Of a DNA stretch of 64,000 bases, positions 7,075 to 16,352 are shown piece by piece (position 1 is the first letter of the stretch; every line of letters starts with the position of its first letter). The stretch comes from JBJEDU01 sp051872395. Its GTDB lineage: Bacteria; Bacillota_I; Bacilli_A; RFN20; CAG-826. The stretch covers positions 4,107 to 68,106 of the forward strand of contig JBJEDU010000030.1 in the NCBI GenBank assembly GCA_051872395.1. Reading direction: 5' to 3'. The notes under the pieces are model-generated. The model was not told the DNA's origin and made no database searches. It saw only the letters and a program-made list of their open reading frames with translations. A program made the position numbers and the translations under genes.

Positions 7075-8256
7075 TCACGTCTTTTTTAGCAATTTTTTTG
7101 CGAAAATATCGATGAAGAACGCTCCAAGAGGTGCGGTAATAATAATTGATAAAACCGACACTGTTAAAATAACTTCGCCACAAGATAGACCAGTGGATAA
7201 CGCTATTCCTCCAATAGAAGCTTGCACTGTGGCTTTAGGGAGATAAGCAAAGATACAAAATATTCTTTCTTTAATTGTAAGTTTAGTAAATAGTAGACAT
7301 ATAATTACGCCTATTGTTCTAGATAATAATCCAATAATTAGAACGAGTAAAGAAGGCCAAAAATTATTTAAGGCATAGGAAAAATTAACACTCGCGCCTA
7401 CTAAAACAAATAATATAACTTCAAAAAATGTCCACATAGAGTTATAACCACGAGATAATTCTTTTGCTTTATCTTTTAATTTAAACGTTAAAATCATGCC
7501 AATAACCATAATTCCTAATAAAGAGGAAATGGAGATGTAAGGCTTTAATAAGTTTTCTACCCCAATCATTAAAAATGATGTACTGATTAATATTAATATA
7601 TTTATCGGAAGTGAGAACTTTGTTTTCTTAAATATAAATAGCAAAATAATACCAACAACTATTCCAAAAATTATTCCGAGAATAATTGAAATAGGCGCTA
7701 GAGCAATTGAAATAAAATTAAATGTGTTAGTTTCTACTAAACTTAGAAAAGCATAAAATAAAACAATTACATAAATATCATCAACACTAGAACCTGCTAA
7801 AATAAGCTCTGGGACAGAGTGTTCTTTTCCATATCCTTCTTCGATTAATTTTATCATTCTTGGAGACACTACCGCAGGGGATACCGCCGCTAGAACAGAT
7901 CCTAATAATAAACCTTCTTGCCAAGATAAATTGAGAATAAAATGTGATGCTAACATTATGCCAACTATTTCTAATGTCGCAGGTATAAAACACATTAATA
8001 TTGCTGGTCTTCCAACTTTTTTCAAAGATTGAATGTTTAAATTCAATCCACTTCTAGTCAAAATAATAACTAATGCAATTTGTCTTAATTCACTTGATAT
8101 ATTTAGTATGTTTTCATCAATTAAATTTAAACAATATGGTCCAAATACTAAACCAACAATTATCATCCCAACCAAACCTGGGATTTTAATTTTATTTAGT
8201 AAATAACCAACAATATAGCCAACAAGAAGAATTAACCCGAAAGATAATATGAACAT
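7075..8256 (-). CDS. Cation/proton antiporter (CPA-type exchanger)
   Basis: A 393-residue, very hydrophobic protein with about 11-12 membrane segments. The family signature is visible: KIPGLVGMIIVGLVFGP near residues 23-39, and the paired aspartates in SSVDDIYVIVLF near residues 156-167, which line the ion site in CPA exchangers. It should exchange Na+ or K+ for protons across the membrane. The ribosome site is a strong AGGAGG. Immediately upstream is a long hairpin ending in six U residues (8275-8335), so expression is probably controlled by attenuation. The gene converges on the AAA ATPase gene, with 18 bp between them, and is divergent from the TetR gene. Confidence 0.88.
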   Translation of the reverse strand: MFILSFGLILLVGYIVGYLLNKIKIPGLVGMIIVGLVFGPYCLNLIDENILNISSELRQIALVIILTRSGLNLNIQSLKKVGRPAILMCFIPATLEIVGIMLASHFILNLSWQEGLLLGSVLAAVSPAVVSPRMIKLIEEGYGKEHSVPELILAGSSVDDIYVIVLFYAFLSLVETNTFNFISIALAPISIILGIIFGIVVGIILLFIFKKTKFSLPINILILISTSFLMIGVENLLKPYISISSLLGIMVIGMILTFKLKDKAKELSRGYNSMWTFFEVILFVLVGASVNFSYALNNFWPSLLVLIIGLLSRTIGVIICLLFTKLTIKERIFCIFAYLPKATVQASIGGIALSTGLSCGEVILTVSVLSIIITAPLGAFFIDIFAKKLLKKT

Positions 8257-8269
8257 TTTCTCCTCCTAT

Positions 8270-8335
8270 AAAAAACGCTGATTTAATCTACAAAAATTAT
8301 GACAAAAAGTCATAAGTTGTAGACGTCATCAGCGT
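8270..8335 (-). promoter_or_regulatory. Attenuator-like leader hairpin of the antiporter gene
   Basis: On the minus strand three stacked stem segments nest in one 61-base hairpin: ACGCTGAT with ATCAGCGT (outer), TCTACAA with TTGTAGA (middle), and TTATGAC/GTCATAA (inner, 5-base loop). The 3' arm is followed at once by six U residues, then AGGAGG and the antiporter ATG. This is the form of an intrinsic terminator inside a 5' leader, as in ion-sensing riboswitches or leader attenuators. Further pairings upstream (8340-8395) could form a sensing or anti-terminator part. No known riboswitch class was recognised. Confidence 0.65.
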
Positions 8336-8506
8336 GTAAGCGGTTTTCTTAATTATTTAAGATGGAAGAACATCATTTCCGTTAAACATTATACATTATC
8401 AAATCTATAAGGAAATAAAAATCATTTAATCTTTATAGATAGCATCCTTTGTTTTTATCTTAAAACTTAGATAGTGGTGGTGAATAACGAAAGGATGATA
8501 TATAAT

Positions 8507-9016
8507 ATGGAAACTAACAAAGGGGAAAAAGTTTCCATGAATGATATTATCATTGATTTAACGCTCAAACATTTAAAAGAAGATGGATTAAAATTTTCTA
8601 TCGATGAAATAGCAAAAGAATTAAAAATATCTAAAAAAACTATATATAAATATTTTTCAAGTAAGGAAATATTGGCAAATTCTGTTTTTAATAAAATTAC
8701 TAACATTACATTACTTGATTTAAACAAATGTTTGGAAAGTTCACCTATTGATAAACATAAAGTTTTAGAAATTTATTTATCGAGTTTCATATTACTGGAT
8801 GAAAGATTATTTAATCGTTTTAGTCTTAATGAATCTGTGAAAGTCGTAGCGAATAAACGCCATCAACAAATTAATGAAATGATGAATAATAGTTTTATAA
8901 AAGATGAGTCAATTTTGTTTATTATTGAATCAACTTTTAAGAGTTTATATTCATATAGAAATGACAAAAATATTGTTGAAAAAACTATAGAAAGACTTAT
9001 TTTATTATGGGTATAA
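8507..9016 (+). CDS. TetR/AcrR-family transcriptional regulator
   Basis: About 169 residues. The N-terminal helix-turn-helix is typical of TetR: FSIDEIAKELKISKKTIYKYFSSKEIL near residues 30-56 from ATG 8507. The helical C-terminal part would bind an unknown effector. Three starts are possible (GTG 8474, ATG 8507, ATG 8537); AAAGGA 11 bases before 8507 makes it a fair choice. The stop overlaps the start of the second antiporter by 10 bases, so the two are translated together, and the regulator probably controls antiporter expression and perhaps the divergent antiporter too. Confidence 0.82.
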   Translation: METNKGEKVSMNDIIIDLTLKHLKEDGLKFSIDEIAKELKISKKTIYKYFSSKEILANSVFNKITNITLLDLNKCLESSPIDKHKVLEIYLSSFILLDERLFNRFSLNESVKVVANKRHQQINEMMNNSFIKDESILFIIESTFKSLYSYRNDKNIVEKTIERLILLWV

Positions 9017-10251
9017 TTATTGAGGTTTTGAAGGTTTTTGCGATAATTTGTGTGGCTTTTATTGTTGGAAAAGTAATAGCAAAAATCAAATTACCTGCCA
9101 TATTAGGATGGTTAATAGTCGGTGTTGTTTTTGGGCCATATTTAGCGGGTATTGTTGACCAAACTATTATTGATTCTCTTGCGTATAAGATATTTATAAA
9201 ACTATTAGAATGTTTCGCTGGAGTGCTTATTGGAAAAGAAATTATCTTTAAGAAATTAAAATCTTCAGGTAAACAAATAATTGGTATTACTTTTATTCAA
9301 TCGCTTGGCACTTTTGTATTAGTGTCTTTGATTTTTCTTATCGTTTTTATTTTTACTAATACCCCATTATATTTAGCATTTGTTTTTGGCGGTATTGCTC
9401 TCGCTACCGCACCCGCACCAGCGCTTGCAATTACTAATGAATATCACACTGATGGACCAGTCACTAAAACACTCATCCCTTTAGCGGCTTTAGATGATGT
9501 TATTGGCGTAGTTGTTTTCTTCACTGTGATTTCAATTATCAATGCTTCTTTTTCAAGTGGTGATTCTTCTATTTTCTTAATTGTTTTATCAATTATTTTG
9601 CCTTTTGTAATAGGAATTTTGCTTGGACTTGCCGCTAGTGGGATTTTAAAGCACCTAAGAAACGAAAAATGGAAATTCTTTACATTAATATTATCTTTAA
9701 TAATTTCTCTTCTAGTTGGCTTAATTTTTGACAAATTTATTTTTAATTCATTCTCATTAAATTATTTGATTATTGGTATGTCATTCACTACAACTTTAGT
9801 AAATTTAGTGGAAGAAGATAAATTAAAAACAATATTTAATTGGTATAAACCGATATTAAATTTTTCATTAATTGTCGTTATTGTCAATTTAGGAATGCCA
9901 CTTGATTACCGTTTAATATTTGGCGCTGGAATATTTACTGCAGTATACATTTTATCTCGCGCTAGTGGGAAAATTTTATTCTCTTTTATTGGTGGCAAAA
10001 TTACAAAAGCGGATAAAAATGTTACTAAATATTTAGGCTTTACTCTTTTACCTCATTCAGGAGTTTCATTAATCTTTACCGGTATTGCTGCGACAACATT
10101 AAACACTATAGATCCTTCTTTAGCGAGTATTGTTCAAGGAACGATATGCGCTGCTGCATTAATAAATGAAATTATCGCAGTTATTTTGGCTAAATTTGCG
10201 TTCAAGTGGGCGCATGAACTTAATAGTGTTTCTACTAATCAAACAAATTAA
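9007..10251 (+). CDS. Cation/proton antiporter (Kef/CPA2-like)
   Basis: A 414-residue membrane protein with about 12 segments. KIKLPAILGWLIVGVVFGP near residues 27-45 and the paired aspartates in LAALDDVIGVVVF near residues 158-170 mark the CPA fold. It differs clearly from the antiporter at 7075-8256 (different loops; TAPAPALAI near residue 138). No TrkA-N or RCK domain is fused. Its ATG lies inside the last codons of the TetR gene. Ion preference cannot be told. Confidence 0.87.
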   Translation: MGIIIEVLKVFAIICVAFIVGKVIAKIKLPAILGWLIVGVVFGPYLAGIVDQTIIDSLAYKIFIKLLECFAGVLIGKEIIFKKLKSSGKQIIGITFIQSLGTFVLVSLIFLIVFIFTNTPLYLAFVFGGIALATAPAPALAITNEYHTDGPVTKTLIPLAALDDVIGVVVFFTVISIINASFSSGDSSIFLIVLSIILPFVIGILLGLAASGILKHLRNEKWKFFTLILSLIISLLVGLIFDKFIFNSFSLNYLIIGMSFTTTLVNLVEEDKLKTIFNWYKPILNFSLIVVIVNLGMPLDYRLIFGAGIFTAVYILSRASGKILFSFIGGKITKADKNVTKYLGFTLLPHSGVSLIFTGIAATTLNTIDPSLASIVQGTICAAALINEIIAVILAKFAFKWAHELNSVSTNQTN

Positions 10252-10451
10252 TTATTTTTAATTTTAAATAGTTCTATAACCCCATAAAGTTTATTTCTAA
10301 TAAAAATAATAGTAAAATTGAATTTGGAAATATCAGTTAATAATTTTTGTGAAAATTATTTCATATAAATTATAAAAAAGCGCTTTTTGCTTTTATAAGT
10401 AGAATAATAATTGTATTATTATATTACGCTTCAAGAAAAGGAGGGATGCCT
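10252..10451. other. Intergenic region before ftsH with hairpins and promoter
   Basis: Two hairpins are seen: 10340-10361 (AATAATTTTT / GAAAATTATT) and 10374-10394 (AAAAGC with GCTTTT, T-rich end), the second a likely terminator for the antiporter operon. An AT-rich -10 (TATTAT/TATATT) near 10415-10430 precedes the ftsH ribosome site. Confidence 0.5.
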
Positions 10452-12476
10452 ATGGCAAATAACGAACAACCACAACGCAAAAAAATATCCTGGGGATTAA
10501 TTATTTCGTTTGTTTTAGTTATTGGAATGACAATATTCCTAGTATTTAATCTTTTTGGTGGAATCGGAAGTAGTGAAACATTCACTACCGCACAATTTGT
10601 TCAAAACTTAATGAACAACAATATTACTGAAGTTACCGAAACACCTAAAGAATCAACGATCGTTGTTGTAACTGGTAAATATAAGAAAGTCGTCAATTCA
10701 TCGACTCGTACTCTTTCATTTACTTATCGTGTAGCTTATGACACCTACTACGTTACAGAAACTGATTACACTTATAAGGATGAAATGACCAATCAAGATG
10801 TCAATTTAAATGATGTCAATTTATCCCAATTAGTTATTAGCAAACATAATGAAGGAGTTATTTCTTCATACATCGTCAAAGATGTTTATGTTACTAGCTG
10901 GTGGGATCAATGGGGACCAACAATTATCATGCTTGGAGGTTCAGTTATTATCGTATTTTTCTTGTTCTCCCGTTTAGCAGGTTCTGTTGGAGCGAGTAAT
11001 AACAAAGCTTTAGATTTTAATAAATCGCGAGCAAGACGAGAAAACGCTAGTAAAGTCAGATTCTCTGATGTCGCTGGCGCAGATGAAGAAAAAGTTGAAA
11101 TGGAAGAAGTGGTTTCTTATTTAAAAGAACCAAAGAAATATGCAAAATTCGGAGCAAAATTGCCAAAAGGTATTTTATTAGTTGGCCCGCCAGGATGTGG
11201 CAAAACTTTACTTGCAAAAGCAGTTGCGGGTGAAGCAGGTGTACCTTTCTATTCTATTTCTGGTTCTGACTTCGTTGAAATGTTTGTCGGTGTCGGTGCT
11301 GGAAGAGTTAGAGATATGTTTAAAGTTGCTAAAGAGAACGCTCCATGTTTGATTTTCATCGATGAAATCGATGCAGTTGGTCGTCAAAGAGGTGCTGGTC
11401 TCGGTGGTGGAAACGACGAAAGAGAACAAACCTTAAACCAATTATTAGTGGAAATGGATGGTTTCTCTGATAATTCAGGTATCATTGTCATCGCTGCAAC
11501 TAATAGAGATGATGTTTTAGACCCTGCCCTACTCCGTGCTGGAAGATTTGATCGTAAGATCACTGTCTCTTATCCAGATGCGAAGGGCCGTGAAGAAATA
11601 TTTAAAGTTCATGCGAGAAATAAAACTTTATCTAAAGATGTTGATTTTGCGGCACTCGCTAAAAGAACTGTTGGATTCTCAGGTGCTGATATTGAAAACA
11701 TCTTAAATGAAGCTGCTATACTAGCAGTTAGAAAAAATTTAAATGAAGTTTCTATGGCGGAAATTGATGAAGCCATTGATAGAAGAATTGCTGGACCAGC
11801 AAAATCTAGCAGAATGCTTTCTAAAGAAGAAAGAAAGATGATTGCTTTCCACGAAGCTGGACATGCGATTATTGGATTAAAATTACCTCATAGTGATGTT
11901 GTCCAAAAGATTACTATCGTTCCTCGTGGAAATACTGGTGGTCATGTTAGAATGACTCCAGAACAAGACCGCTTTGTTTTAACAAAGAAAGAATTAGAAG
12001 CTCGTATTGTTGGATATTTAGGTGGTCGTACTAGTGAAGAAATTTTCTTCAACGAAGTGACTACAGGCGCTCAAAACGATATTGAAGTCGCAACTCGTAT
12101 TGCGAGAATGATGGTTACTGAACTTGGTATGTCAAGTTTAGGACCAATTCAATATGAAAGAGATACTGGTTCTGTTTTCTTAGGAAGAGATTATACCTCT
12201 TCACAAAAGAACTTCTCGACAGAAATTGCTTTCGAAATTGATAAAGAAGTTAGAAAGATTATTGATTCCGCTCATGAAAAAGCGCATGAAATAATTACTG
12301 AATTTAAAGATGATGTCACTTTAATCGCTAACACTTTATTAGAAAGAGAAAGTATCACTGCAGAAGAGATTGATTATTTATTAGAACATCGTCATTTAAA
12401 AGATGCGGAAGTCGAATCTAAAGTAGTTGAAGTAGAGGAAGACACCACTAATAAAGACGATGCCAAAGACGCATAA
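10452..12476 (+). CDS. ftsH: ATP-dependent zinc metalloprotease FtsH
   Basis: A 674-residue membrane protease. Order: membrane segment near residues 12-30, extracytoplasmic domain, second membrane segment near residues 150-172, AAA domain with Walker A GPPGCGKT near 240-247 and Walker [12 protein letters not shown] near 296-306, second region of homology ([19 protein letters not shown]), then the zinc site HEAGH near residue 465. It degrades misassembled membrane proteins and short-lived regulators. The ATG at 10452 is preferred over 10446 because GGAGGG at 10440-10445 leaves no spacing for the latter. A terminator follows at 12489. Confidence 0.98.
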   Translation: MANNEQPQRKKISWGLIISFVLVIGMTIFLVFNLFGGIGSSETFTTAQFVQNLMNNNITEVTETPKESTIVVVTGKYKKVVNSSTRTLSFTYRVAYDTYYVTETDYTYKDEMTNQDVNLNDVNLSQLVISKHNEGVISSYIVKDVYVTSWWDQWGPTIIMLGGSVIIVFFLFSRLAGSVGASNNKALDFNKSRARRENASKVRFSDVAGADEEKVEMEEVVSYLKEPKKYAKFGAKLPKGILLVGPPGCGKTLLAKAVAGEAGVPFYSISGSDFVEMFVGVGAGRVRDMFKVAKENAPCLIFIDEIDAVGRQRGAGLGGGNDEREQTLNQLLVEMDGFSDNSGIIVIAATNRDDVLDPALLRAGRFDRKITVSYPDAKGREEIFKVHARNKTLSKDVDFAALAKRTVGFSGADIENILNEAAILAVRKNLNEVSMAEIDEAIDRRIAGPAKSSRMLSKEERKMIAFHEAGHAIIGLKLPHSDVVQKITIVPRGNTGGHVRMTPEQDRFVLTKKELEARIVGYLGGRTSEEIFFNEVTTGAQNDIEVATRIARMMVTELGMSSLGPIQYERDTGSVFLGRDYTSSQKNFSTEIAFEIDKEVRKIIDSAHEKAHEIITEFKDDVTLIANTLLERESITAEEIDYLLEHRHLKDAEVESKVVEVEEDTTNKDDAKDA

Positions 12477-12488
12477 ATAAAAAATATT

Positions 12489-12513
12489 AGGAAGGTTAAA
12501 TCCTTCCTTTTTT
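12489..12513 (+). terminator. Rho-independent terminator after ftsH
   Basis: AGGAAGG and CCTTCCT form a seven-pair stem around TTAAAT, followed by a run of T. The dus gene starts only seven bases later. Confidence 0.85.
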
Positions 12514-12519
12514 ATCATC

Positions 12520-13509
12520 ATGGATTATATCACTTTAAATAATAAGAAAATGAAAGGGAGAGCGGTTCTTGCTCCAATGGCAGGAATCTCTTTTTCTTCA
12601 TATCGAAAATTTAATAAGAAATTTCATACTTCTTTTTCTTATACAGAAATGGTTTCTGATATGGGTTTAATCTATAATAACAAAGAAACTTTATCTTATT
12701 TAAAGACTGATAAAAATGAAGGAATTGTCGGATTACAATTATTTGGAAATAGTAGCGAAAATCTATTAAAGTCAATGGAAATTGCTTTAAAAATTAATCC
12801 AAATTTCGCTTTTATTGATGTTAATATGGCTTGTCCAGTCAATAAGGTTACTTCCACTGGCGCGGGTTCTTCCTTATTAAAAGACGTCGATAAAATTAAG
12901 GAAATTATTACTACATTAAAAAGTCATACTACCTTACCTGTTTCTATTAAAATTAGATTAGGAATTGATGAAAATCACCTTAATTATTTAGACGTTATTT
13001 CTGCGGCCATTTCTAGTGGAGTTGACTTTATTGCGTTGCACGCTAGAACGAAAAAACAACTATATTCTGGAAAACCTTTATATGATGAAATTCGTGGGTT
13101 AAAAGATAAAGTTAGTGTTCCTTTGATTATTTCTGGTGATATTTTTACAGTTGAAGACGCTATACACGCTATTAATATTACTGGTGCGGATTATGTTTTA
13201 GTAGCACGTGGAGGCATTGGAAATCCACTTTTGATTAAAGAAATAAATTATTATTTTAAAACAGGAAAAATTAAACACTATAAAAGAACAATAAATGGAC
13301 AAATTAAATTATGCTTAAAATTAGGAAAGATGATTATCAAAGATAAAGGCGAATATTCTGGTATGAGAATATATCGAGGAATTGCTCCAAAATTTTTTGT
13401 TGGACTTCCTAATTCTAAAAATGTCAAAGTCGCTTTAGCGGGTTCTTTATCATCCTATAGCGATTTAGTTAGAATTTTAAAAGAGTATAAAAGAAGTTTT
13501 AAGTATTAA
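12520..13509 (+). CDS. dus: tRNA-dihydrouridine synthase (Dus family)
   Basis: A 329-residue FMN enzyme that reduces uridine to dihydrouridine in tRNA with NADPH. Motifs: VLAPMAGIS near residues 17-25, TEMVS near 42-46, the catalytic-cysteine segment VNMACPVNKV near 107-116, SIKIRLG near 147-153, and LHARTKKQLYSG near 178-189. The C-terminal helical tRNA-binding part is present. The start is weak: the ATG follows the ftsH terminator tail with no clear ribosome site. lysS follows after a 50-bp gap, an arrangement common in Bacilli. Confidence 0.93.
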   Translation: MDYITLNNKKMKGRAVLAPMAGISFSSYRKFNKKFHTSFSYTEMVSDMGLIYNNKETLSYLKTDKNEGIVGLQLFGNSSENLLKSMEIALKINPNFAFIDVNMACPVNKVTSTGAGSSLLKDVDKIKEIITTLKSHTTLPVSIKIRLGIDENHLNYLDVISAAISSGVDFIALHARTKKQLYSGKPLYDEIRGLKDKVSVPLIISGDIFTVEDAIHAINITGADYVLVARGGIGNPLLIKEINYYFKTGKIKHYKRTINGQIKLCLKLGKMIIKDKGEYSGMRIYRGIAPKFFVGLPNSKNVKVALAGSLSSYSDLVRILKEYKRSFKY

Positions 13510-13559
13510 AAAAGAACTTGTATTTATGTATAATGAAAAAACTGGAGGGAAATAACCTT

Positions 13560-15050
13560 ATGGAAGAAAAAGAATTAAATGATCAAGAACTAATCCGACG
13601 AGAAAAGTTAAATAAATATGTAGAAATGGGCATTGATCCTTATGGACATAAATATAAAGTTACTATGTCTTGTAAAGAAATTAGAGACGCTCTTAAAAAT
13701 AAAACTCCTGCTCAAATTGAAAAGAAACATTTAGTGGTTTCTATTGCTGGTAGAATAATGGCCATTCGTAGAATGGGTAAAGCATCCTTTATTAACATTC
13801 AAGATAGAAGCGGTAAAATGCAAATTTATATTGGTATTGATCAAGTTGGTAAAAAAGCTTACGACTTATTCAAACTCGCGGATATCGGTGACATCATTGG
13901 CGTTTCTGGTTATGTAATGACTACTAGAACTGGTGAATTGACCGTTAAAGCTGAAAAATATACACATCTTTGTAAATCTCTCCATCCTCTTCCAGAAAAA
14001 TTCCATGGTTTAACTGATGTTGAAGAAAGATATAGAAGAAGATATCTTGATTTAATCATGAATGAAGATGCAAAAAACACTGCGATAAAAAGAGCGAAGA
14101 TTATTAGAAGTATTCAACACTTTTTAGATGATAAAGGTTTCATAGAATATGAAACAAGTATCCTCTCTCCTATTTTAGGTGGTGCGGCCGCGCGTCCATT
14201 TATTACTCATCATAACGCCTTAGATAGAGACTTTTATTTACGAATCGCTACTGAATTGAATTTAAAAAGACTTCTTATTGGCGGATTAGAAAAAGTTTAT
14301 GAAATTGGACGATTATTTAGAAATGAAGGTATGGATAATTCCCATAATCCAGAATTTACTTCAATTGAAATATATGAAGCTTATTCTGATTTAAAAGGAA
14401 TTGGTAAATTAATCGAAGATTTATTAAGACATGTTTCTAAGGAAGTATGTGGAGACTCTATCGTTACTTATTTAGATAAAACCATCGATTTTAAACATAA
14501 ATTTAGATGGGTAAAAATGAGAGATTTAATTTTAGAAAAAACTGGTATCGATTTCTATGAAATCAAAGATTTTGAAACCGCGAAATCTCTTGCTGCGTCT
14601 CATGATATCCACCTTGATGAATTTAAAAACACTGTTGGATATGTGATGAACGAGTTTTATGAACAATTATGTCAAGATGATTTAATTCAACCTACATTTG
14701 TTTACGAATATCCTATTGAAGTTTCTCCATTAACTAAAAAGAGTAAAGACCCACGTTTCGTCGAAAGATTTGAACTTTTTGTTAACGGAAAAGAACTTGC
14801 AAACGCATATACAGAACTCAATGATCCAATCGATCAAAAACAAAGATTCCTCGATCAACTTAAAGCAAAGGATTTAGGTGATGAAGAAGCGAGTGAAATG
14901 GATAATGACTTCGTTGAAGCGCTTGAATATGGCATGCCTCCTGCTGGAGGAATTGGAATGGGTATCGACCGTTTAGCGATGATTTTAACCAATCAACCAT
15001 CTGTTAGAGAAGTCATCCTTTTCCCAACTATGAAAAATCAAAATAAATAA
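13560..15050 (+). CDS. lysS: Lysyl-tRNA synthetase, class II
   Basis: About 496 residues. The N-terminal OB-fold anticodon-binding domain is followed by the class II catalytic domain; motif 2 is seen in YEIGRLFRNEGMDNSHNPEF near residues 247-266, and motif 3 in GIGMGIDRLAMILT near residues 465-478. It charges tRNA-Lys. The longer frame from 13518 is rejected as start because TATAAT at 13527-13532 overlaps it and the ribosome site CTGGAGGG (13541-13548) fits the ATG at 13560. A strong terminator follows. Confidence 0.98.
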   Translation: MEEKELNDQELIRREKLNKYVEMGIDPYGHKYKVTMSCKEIRDALKNKTPAQIEKKHLVVSIAGRIMAIRRMGKASFINIQDRSGKMQIYIGIDQVGKKAYDLFKLADIGDIIGVSGYVMTTRTGELTVKAEKYTHLCKSLHPLPEKFHGLTDVEERYRRRYLDLIMNEDAKNTAIKRAKIIRSIQHFLDDKGFIEYETSILSPILGGAAARPFITHHNALDRDFYLRIATELNLKRLLIGGLEKVYEIGRLFRNEGMDNSHNPEFTSIEIYEAYSDLKGIGKLIEDLLRHVSKEVCGDSIVTYLDKTIDFKHKFRWVKMRDLILEKTGIDFYEIKDFETAKSLAASHDIHLDEFKNTVGYVMNEFYEQLCQDDLIQPTFVYEYPIEVSPLTKKSKDPRFVERFELFVNGKELANAYTELNDPIDQKQRFLDQLKAKDLGDEEASEMDNDFVEALEYGMPPAGGIGMGIDRLAMILTNQPSVREVILFPTMKNQNK

Positions 15051-15064
15051 TATTTAATTTAAAT

Positions 15065-15090
15065 AAAAACGGAATTTTCCGTTTTTATTT
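15065..15090 (+). terminator. Rho-independent terminator after lysS
   Basis: AAAAACGGAA and TTCCGTTTTT are exact reverse complements; the A arm and T arm give a hairpin with a T-rich tail (TTTTTATTTTT), so it may work in both directions. Confidence 0.85.
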
Positions 15091-15178
15091 TTTAAAAATT
15101 TTATAAAAAATATAATCAAAATCTAAAAACTGCCCTATATAAGATATATGGGACAATAATATCAAAAATATTATTTGC

Positions 15179-15283
15179 TTGAAGTTTCTATAACGACTTT
15201 TGTATAATACAAATGCTGTAAAGCAAAATTCTCTCTGCTATATCTATGAATATAGCCAGAAAAGACCAAAGGGAGGTGTACAA
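15179..15283 (+). promoter_or_regulatory. Promoter and leader of the rpsF-ssb-rpsR operon
   Basis: TTGAAG at 15179-15184 and TATAAT at 15203-15208 with an 18-base spacer predict a start near 15215. The leader of about 70 bases contains a small stem (GCTATAT / ATATAGC) just before the ribosome site AAGGGAGGTG. Bacterial rpsF leaders often bind the S6:S18 complex for autoregulation; whether this one has that motif needs a covariance-model search. Confidence 0.65.
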
Positions 15284-15574
15284 ATGAGAAATTACGAAAT
15301 TATGTACATTGTTAAGGCAAACTTAGATGAAACTGGTCGTAAAGAAGTCATTGAAAAGTTAAACACAATTTTAACTGATAATGGCGCGACAGTTACCAAA
15401 GTTGATGAAACGATGGGATTAAGAGATTTAGCGTATCCTATCAACGATGAAACCAAAGGTTATTATGTTGTCTTAGATGTTACCGCTGATGAAAAAGCCA
15501 CAAGCGAATTCTCTCGTCTTGTGAAAATCAATCAAAACGTATTACGTCATATTGTTGTCTTAAAACACGAATAA
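15284..15574 (+). CDS. rpsF: 30S ribosomal protein S6
   Basis: A 96-residue protein, the usual S6 length, beginning MRNYEIMYIVKANLDE and containing GLRDLAYPINDETKGYYV near residues 45-62, typical of S6. It pairs with S18 on the small-subunit platform. The ATG at 15284 follows AAGGGAGGTG at good spacing; the upstream extension to 15200 lies in the leader. First gene of a conserved operon with ssb and rpsR. Confidence 0.97.
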   Translation: MRNYEIMYIVKANLDETGRKEVIEKLNTILTDNGATVTKVDETMGLRDLAYPINDETKGYYVVLDVTADEKATSEFSRLVKINQNVLRHIVVLKHE

Positions 15575-15589
15575 GGAGGACAATTATTT

Positions 15590-16030
15590 ATGATCAATCG
15601 AGTTGTTTTAGTAGGTCGTATCTCTCACGACTTAGAACTCAAAAGAACTAATTCTGATGTCGCGGTTGTTTCTTTCCGCGTCGCGGTAGACAATCGTCAA
15701 AAAAACGCTGATGGAACTCGTTCAACAAGTTTCATTCCTTGTAAAGCATTTTCTCAAACCGCAGAAAATATGTTTAAATACATTAGAAAAGGTTCGTTGG
15801 TAGGTGTCGAAGGCCGTTTGAATCAAAGAAGTTACGCTCGTGAAGATGGAACCAATGCTTCCATCATGGAAGTTATCTGTGATTCCGTTCAATTTTTAGA
15901 GCCAAAAGGTGCTGCTTCTTCTACTGATACCAGTACCGGTTTTGTATCTCAAGTTGCTAAAGAACAAAATGAGAACGCTAATCTTGATTCATTAGATTTG
16001 CCTGATGACGATCTTCCATTCAATGTATGA
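15590..16030 (+). CDS. ssb: Single-stranded DNA-binding protein
   Basis: A 146-residue protein. The OB fold begins MINRVVLVGRISHDLELK and includes VEGRLNQRSY near residues 73-82. After a flexible linker the acidic C-terminal tip ends DDDLPFNV; the DDDLPF part is the usual partner-docking tip, here with two extra residues. It protects single-stranded DNA in replication and repair. AAGGAGG precedes the ATG. Confidence 0.97.
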   Translation: MINRVVLVGRISHDLELKRTNSDVAVVSFRVAVDNRQKNADGTRSTSFIPCKAFSQTAENMFKYIRKGSLVGVEGRLNQRSYAREDGTNASIMEVICDSVQFLEPKGAASSTDTSTGFVSQVAKEQNENANLDSLDLPDDDLPFNV

Positions 16031-16045
16031 AAGGAAAATTAAATA

Positions 16046-16273
16046 ATGGCATTTAAAAAAGTTAGACCACACAAAAAGGTCTGTTATTTCAAGAAAAATA
16101 ACATTAAATATATCGACTATAAAGATGTTGAAACATTAAAAATGTTTATTACACCAAATGCTAAGATTGCGCCACGTCGTGCAACTGGCACTTGTGCAAA
16201 ACATCAAAGAGAATTAGCGAAAGCTATTAAACTTGCGCGTTATATGGCTTTATTACCATACGTTCAAGAATAA
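16046..16273 (+). CDS. rpsR: 30S ribosomal protein S18
   Basis: A 75-residue basic protein with [14 protein letters not shown] near residues 22-35 and [21 protein letters not shown] near 40-60, the S18 signature. It binds next to S6. One Cys (in CYFK, residue 13) and another in GTCAKHQ remain, but no zinc ribbon is complete. Last gene of the operon, ending at a strong terminator. Confidence 0.97.
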   Translation: MAFKKVRPHKKVCYFKKNNIKYIDYKDVETLKMFITPNAKIAPRRATGTCAKHQRELAKAIKLARYMALLPYVQE

Positions 16274-16297
16274 TATTGATATATATTAATTGAATAA

Positions 16298-16327
16298 TAC
16301 CTCCGCAATTTCGCGGAGGTATTTTTT
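16298..16327 (+). terminator. Terminator after rpsR
   Basis: ACCTCCGC pairs with GCGGAGGT around a six-base loop, followed by ATTTTTTAT. It may serve as a two-way terminator with the converging gene at 16353. Confidence 0.9.
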
Positions 16328-16352
16328 ATATTTATGGATTTAATTATGCTAA

